Below, piece after piece: positions 14,940 to 15,445 of a DNA stretch of 15,445 nucleotides; the stretch's first letter is position 1; every line of letters begins with the position of its first letter. The stretch spans positions 1-15,445 of the forward strand of contig CABQHF010000020.1 in NCBI GenBank assembly GCA_902463905.1. Direction: 5' to 3'. The DNA is from an uncultured Faecalibacterium sp. (GTDB lineage Bacteria > Bacillota > Clostridia > Oscillospirales > Ruminococcaceae). Position numbers and translations under genes: made by a program. The notes beneath the pieces are model-generated. The model was given only the letters and a program-made list of their open reading frames with translations. It had not been told where the DNA came from and ran no database searches.

Positions 14940-15445
14940 GTGACCGCCGTAATCTACGCCCGTTATTCCACTGACAGCCAGCGAGAAGAATCCATCGAAG
15001 GCCAGATTCGGGAGTGCACCGCCTACGCAGAGAAGAATGGCTTCACAGTGGTCAAGCACTACATTGACCGTGCCGTTTCTGCAAAAACGGATAATCGCCC
15101 ACAGTTCCAGCAGATGATCAAAGACAGCGAGCGTGGAATCTTTGATGTCATCATTGTCTGGAAATTGGATCGCTTTGCCCGGAACCGCTACGACAGCGCC
15201 CGGGACAAGACCCAGTTAAAAGAGGAACGGCGTGAAACTGGTGTCGGCAACGGAAGTCATTTCGGCTGGCCCGGAGGGTATCATTCTGGAATCGGTGCTG
15301 GAGGGCTATGCCGAATATTACTCGGCTGACTTGTCTGAAAAGGTCGTGCGTGGCATGACCGAAAACGCTCTCAAGGGTATTTATAATGGCGGCACGATTC
15401 CGTTCGGCTACATGATCGATGAGACCCGGCATTACCAGCCCGACC
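14940..15445 (+). pseudogene. Serine site-specific recombinase, frameshifted and cut by window edge
   Basis: The N-terminal resolvase domain is intact: VIYARYSTDSQREESIEGQ (4-22 from the GTG at 14940) carries the catalytic serine, and WKLDRFARNRYDSAR is the conserved helix region. The GTG start has GGAGG (14927-14931) eight bases upstream. Between 15219 and 15228 one extra base shifts the frame, and the original frame then stops at 15329. In the shifted frame the typical continuation NGVKLVSATEVISAGPEG and then LSEKVVRGMTENALKGIYNG (start of the Recombinase domain) runs on to the window end. SARDK also replaces the usual SARYK. The gene is therefore damaged, unless the base is a sequencing error. 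It is a large ICE-type recombinase. Confidence 0.8.

Overview
The window looks like part of a Gram-positive gut Clostridium of the Oscillospiraceae, probably Faecalibacterium or a close relative. This is inferred from the GC-rich, C-ending codon use of the metabolic genes, the AGGAGG-type ribosome sites, the Ser/Thr/Ala linker after the lipoprotein cysteine, and the clostridial-type conjugation and recombinase genes.

Left part (1-2923, minus strand): a mobilisation module read leftwards as mobC-like accessory protein, relaxase, and ParB-like protein, with overlapping or nearly touching genes. Upstream lies a gene-poor stretch (2934-3710). It holds a run of inverted repeats that is the natural oriT candidate, a nested stem structure at about 3354-3432, and a terminator for the next minus-strand gene. 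This side of the window belongs to an integrative conjugative or mobilisable element that continues off the left edge.

Middle (3711-14533): a complete regulon for uptake and breakdown of a small hydroxy-acid or sugar acid. A divergent PrpR_N/AAA+/Fis-HTH regulator (minus) faces an eight-gene operon (plus): DUF1537 four-carbon acid sugar kinase, iron-containing alcohol dehydrogenase, DapA-superfamily aldolase/hydro-lyase, PdxA2-type dehydrogenase, D-2-hydroxyacid dehydrogenase, then a tripartite tricarboxylate transporter (TctB, TctA, TctC lipoprotein). The 287-bp divergent gap holds two tandem sigma-A-type promoters for the operon, an extended -10 for the regulator, and four copies of a 15-bp palindrome related to GTTTCATAATGAAAC, placed close to whole helical turns apart. 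The kinase plus PdxA2 pair is the known D-threonate/erythronate-type route to dihydroxyacetone phosphate. The aldolase, Fe-dehydrogenase and hydroxyacid dehydrogenase would extend it to a substrate that cannot be fixed from sequence alone.

Right part (14534-15445): a long hairpin closes the operon. An AT-rich leader with a promoter then precedes a serine recombinase gene that is broken by a one-base shift and runs off the right edge. With mobilisation genes on one side and a recombinase on the other, the catabolic regulon is plausibly cargo of the mobile element.

The most interesting points are the possible mobile sugar-acid regulon, a sigma-54-activator-like regulator that has lost the parts needed for sigma-54 work, and the phased operator array overlapping two promoters.
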